Below are positions 42,547 to 45,165 of a DNA stretch of 45,165 nt, one piece after another. Source of the stretch: a virus; IMG/VR virus record IMGVR_UViG_3300009082_000008, positions 1 to 45,165 of that record. One strand, written 5' to 3'. Under the pieces are notes generated by a model. It was not told the origin of the DNA and ran no database searches. It worked only from the letters and a program-made list of their open reading frames with translations. The position numbers and the translations under genes were made by a program. Position 1 is the stretch's first letter, and every line of letters begins with the position of its first letter.

Positions 42547-44511
42547 CTATCTGTTATTGAACCAGCCTGGGCGGTTGCTGGTGGGCTGGGGTTGCGTTTT
42601 TACCGGTGGTGGCGGTGGTGGTTTATTTTTTTCGGATACGGCGTGCTGCCAGCCGAGCCACAGGACCAGGGCCAGGCCGTTTGATTCGCAGTCCCAGAGA
42701 TGGTTTGCTTTATTGTCCGGACATTGCCAGAGGTTGCGGTCGTCGCGGTATTCCGAGCACATCTGTTTTGCGTAGTCGCCAAGGTTGTGGTTGCCGGCTT
42801 GGCCGGGGTCGCGCTCCAGCGATTTGTGCTGGTCGTGGGTGAGGCCGCTGTGCAGGACCATGGCTCCGTTGTCGGTGGGGTCGATGAGGAGCTTGTTGGC
42901 CAGGTGGTCTTTGTGATAGTGGGTGTCGATCGAGTAGAGCGCCAGTCCGCCGGGGATAGGACGGCCGTTGCTGGGGAAGCGGTCCATTCTGCTGACGGTG
43001 ACCGGTTGGGTTTTTCTTCCCTGAGAGCCTTGGGCGGAGAGGATGCCGGTTCTTCTGCTCCAGGCGTAGACTTCGGAGGTACGGTGGCCCATGGCGTCGA
43101 TGATCCCTGCCATGATGCGGTGCGGCTCTCCGTTGCTGTCGGGGTATTCGGCTGCCAGCAGCGTGTCGAGGGCGGTGAAGTCGTCGGGGGTGGCGCTGGG
43201 GACGTAGCCGTGCTTGACGAGCCAGCTTTTTAGGTCGATGCCGTAGCGCCAGGCGCGTATCCGGTACCAGAAGCCGTGATCCTGGGTGTCGATGGATATT
43301 TCCAGGGCGTCTGCTTCGCAGGGGACGATACCGATGGCGCGGGTGTCGCGCAGGCGGAGGATGGTGTCTTCCTGGCGTTCGGAGATTTCGGCTTCGTAGT
43401 CTTTTACCTGGTAGCCGTGGGCGTAGTCTATCTGGGCGGCAAGATCACCGGTTTTGCTCCGCAGGTATTTGCCGCAGTATTCAGTCAAGGGGATCATCGG
43501 GAACGGCAAGGCGCTGGCGTGATAGCCGATGGAGATCGGACGTTTGACGCTCTCGCCTTTGATGATGAACCATTTGGCGTGGCGGTAGGACTCTTCCCGG
43601 TCGGCTTCATCCCACAACTGTCCGCAGGCGTTGCAGGCATATCCTACTTCAACGTCGCCGCATTCGACTTGTTCGGGGGTGGCGCCTTCGGGAATGGCGA
43701 GGTGTTCATCATCCATCAGGAGGTATTCGCCGCAATGAGGGCAGCGGTTGCGCAGTTCCTTGACCTGGCGGCAGGCGAGTGTGCCTTTGTAGATAAAGCG
43801 GCCTGCAGGGGTGGAGCTGAACATGTATTTGGAGCCGCGTTTGTCACGGCCACGCTTACGGATCAGGTTGATGGGGTCGGTTTCGGGGCCGGTCATGGCC
43901 GGGTATTTGTCGACCTCGTTGCCGAAATTGTGCATGCCGAAAAAGTTGGCCATGGTGCGGGCGCTGTTGGAGTGGGCCGGAAAGAGGTAGACACCGTGGG
44001 AAAAGGCAATGAGTTTTTTCCCGGAGTCGTCGGCTTTGTCGGAGAGGTATTTACGGAATTCCTTTGACTCGCGGAACAGCGGTATGATTTTGGTTTTGAT
44101 GTTGCGGCCGGCGTCGTCTTCGGCGGGGTCGAGCCAGAAGACATTGCCGGGACGGTTGCGGACCGCCCAGGCCATGCAGTTGAGCATTACGTTGGTTTTT
44201 GCGGCTCGCTCTGGCCAGCAGAGCCAGATTTCCTTGACACCGGGTTTGGCGTACATGTCCATGGGCTCGATGGCGTGGGGTACCAGGTCGTTGCGCCAGG
44301 GACCTGGGTTGGAGTCGACGCCGGTGACGGTGCGGTATTTTTCGGCGCACTGGCTGACGCTAATGTCTTCAGGCGTGCGCATGCGCAGTTTGACCGGGCG
44401 AGGGATGTCGAAGGAGACCCGGCGGCCGGAGAGCGTTCGGCGGATATGACCCGGCAGGGTGTCAGGGATAGGGAGGACCGGGAGAGTATATGCGAGGGTT
44501 GGGTGGGTCAA
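42547..44511 (-). CDS. Terminase large subunit (GpA family)
   Basis: 654 aa from TTG 44511 (GAGG seven bases upstream; TTGA overlap with the HTH gene stop). ATPase part: WPERAAKT (99-106) in place of the canonical G-x-x-x-x-G-K-T; the acidic motif region is GNEVDKYP (198-204). A zinc ribbon (CPHC 257-260, CNAC 293-296) follows, then the nuclease domain beginning IDTQD with D408, and DAMGHRT. The C-terminus is Pro-rich (NKPPPPPPVK). Cuts and translocates DNA into the procapsid through the portal; GpA members generally make cohesive ends. Confidence 0.95.
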   Translation of the reverse strand: MTHPTLAYTLPVLPIPDTLPGHIRRTLSGRRVSFDIPRPVKLRMRTPEDISVSQCAEKYRTVTGVDSNPGPWRNDLVPHAIEPMDMYAKPGVKEIWLCWPERAAKTNVMLNCMAWAVRNRPGNVFWLDPAEDDAGRNIKTKIIPLFRESKEFRKYLSDKADDSGKKLIAFSHGVYLFPAHSNSARTMANFFGMHNFGNEVDKYPAMTGPETDPINLIRKRGRDKRGSKYMFSSTPAGRFIYKGTLACRQVKELRNRCPHCGEYLLMDDEHLAIPEGATPEQVECGDVEVGYACNACGQLWDEADREESYRHAKWFIIKGESVKRPISIGYHASALPFPMIPLTEYCGKYLRSKTGDLAAQIDYAHGYQVKDYEAEISERQEDTILRLRDTRAIGIVPCEADALEISIDTQDHGFWYRIRAWRYGIDLKSWLVKHGYVPSATPDDFTALDTLLAAEYPDSNGEPHRIMAGIIDAMGHRTSEVYAWSRRTGILSAQGSQGRKTQPVTVSRMDRFPSNGRPIPGGLALYSIDTHYHKDHLANKLLIDPTDNGAMVLHSGLTHDQHKSLERDPGQAGNHNLGDYAKQMCSEYRDDRNLWQCPDNKANHLWDCESNGLALVLWLGWQHAVSEKNKPPPPPPVKTQPQPTSNRPGWFNNR

Positions 44512-45165
44512 TTTATGGCCTCGAAGAAAAAGTGCCCTCTCGACGATGCTGTTCTCTTTCCCCTTCGCAATAGTATTCCACGAGATTTAAGTATTCCTTT
44601 ATTGACCGTGAGCCACATGCCCATTGATGTTGGAGTAGCTGGCCAAGAAACAGGCCTGCAATTGTCAGGGACTATTTCATTCACTTGTCGCAAAATATCG
44701 TCTGCGACTCCGCGTAGGTTGTTATAATTTTGTAAAACAGTTTCCAGTAAAACATCTTCACCTTCACACACTCTCTCTTGAGCACCTAGCAAAGAGAACC
44801 CACTAAAGACTCTTTCGTTCTCGGTTATTGACGATTGATATTTACATACATTTTCAAGGTATTCGCACAACTGAACTTTATCCATGGTCAAGTAACCATT
44901 TTTATCAGTCCATCTCCGATATGTTTCGTAAAATGCAGGAATATTCTGTTTTAAGGTTTGCCCATTTTCACAGTTATTACTGAAAAATAAATCGAAACCC
45001 TTCTTAGCATTCGCATAGGTTTTTGATTTCAACACCCGATCTGCAACAATTTTCTCTTGATAATCAAGGAAAGACGACAAGGTCACACCATTAACTTCAC
45101 CACCACCGAAACTGATCGATTCGATTTGTCCGCTTCGTATCAATTTAAGAATATCTGGAACGCGA
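44508..45165 (-). CDS. HTH protein between terminase genes, C-terminal part (5' end at 203)
   Basis: 211+ residues of a 245-aa protein whose start is at 203. After the HTH region (IRSGQIESISFGGGEVNGVTLSSFLDYQEK) come helical segments with many Asn/Lys/Glu (YANAKKGFDLFFSN, IPAFYETYRRWTDKNGYLTMDKVQLCEYLENVC). It is more AT-rich than the terminase genes on both sides, which suggests a late insertion (moron). C-terminal GILLRRGKRTASSRG is basic. Function unknown; a regulator is the simplest guess. Confidence 0.65.
   Translation of the reverse strand, partial: RVPDILKLIRSGQIESISFGGGEVNGVTLSSFLDYQEKIVADRVLKSKTYANAKKGFDLFFSNNCENGQTLKQNIPAFYETYRRWTDKNGYLTMDKVQLCEYLENVCKYQSSITENERVFSGFSLLGAQERVCEGEDVLLETVLQNYNNLRGVADDILRQVNEIVPDNCRPVSWPATPTSMGMWLTVNKGILKSRGILLRRGKRTASSRGHFFFEAIN
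45043..45165. repeat. Terminal direct repeat, right copy
   Basis: Identical to 1-123. Base 45042 (t) precedes it, which no base in the window can match since the window starts at its first base. Indicates a circular genome written with overlap. Confidence 0.95.

Noticed and set aside
43276-44067. 263-aa plus-strand ORF antisense to the large terminase
   Set aside because: Low-complexity Gly/Val/Phe composition typical of antisense shadow of a GC-rich gene; no motif or context.

Overview
The window reads as one complete circular genome of a temperate, lambda-like tailed phage, or of its excised prophage. The first 123 bases are repeated exactly as the last 123 bases, so the unique length is about 45,042 bp. 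The join falls inside a gene that reads correctly across it. A tape measure, a tube protein and a frameshifting tail chaperone are present, and I see no sheath or baseplate-wedge genes, so I infer a long non-contractile tail (siphovirus morphology). A spanin pair (Rz/Rz1) and an amidase endolysin point to a Gram-negative host. The protein families and the host-type repeats resemble Desulfobacterota (Geobacter/Desulfuromonas-like) mobile DNA, but that assignment is weak.

Layout. On the minus strand, from about 12.1 kb down to 0.2 kb, lies the early region: a Cro-like regulator, a CII-like regulator, many small translationally coupled ORFs, a structured non-coding stretch (10.69-11.02 kb), a MazG-like protein, a misplaced minor-tail-Z gene, and a D5/P4-type helicase. 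An iteron-rich candidate origin (5.66-5.91 kb) separates the helicase from a CHC2/TOPRIM primase. Then follow small zinc proteins (one Lar-like), an ASCH protein, an integron-integrase-like tyrosine recombinase, a PnuC-like membrane protein and the small terminase. Transcription continues across the circular junction into a helix-turn-helix gene of unknown role and then the large terminase (44.5-42.5 kb).

The late genes follow on the same strand, from 42.5 down to 17.4 kb: a small accessory patch (HTH protein, ParB-like fragment, HExxH metallopeptidase), gpW-position protein, portal, S49 protease with a nested scaffold start, decoration protein, major capsid protein, FII-like joining protein, a lysis cassette, several appendage/fibre genes (including a beta-helix protein and a nonapeptide-repeat protein), tail terminator, tube, G/GT chaperone, tape measure, a hub with an inserted large beta-rich domain, and distal fibres.

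The plus strand carries the lysogeny module from 12.1 to 17.1 kb: a CI-like repressor, a HicB/HicA toxin-antitoxin pair, two further XRE regulators, two exported or membrane proteins that look like lysogenic-conversion cargo, and a large serine integrase. The integrase is followed by a terminator and a tRNA 5'-fragment that is the likely attP.

Strongest novelty candidates: the structured RNA candidate at 10.7-11.0 kb, the iteron origin, the coexistence of an IntI-like recombinase with a serine integrase, a T-TTT-TTT frameshift site with a 125-codon extension in the tail chaperone, the split terminase operon, and the shared operator sequences that link the early promoter with a second control region.
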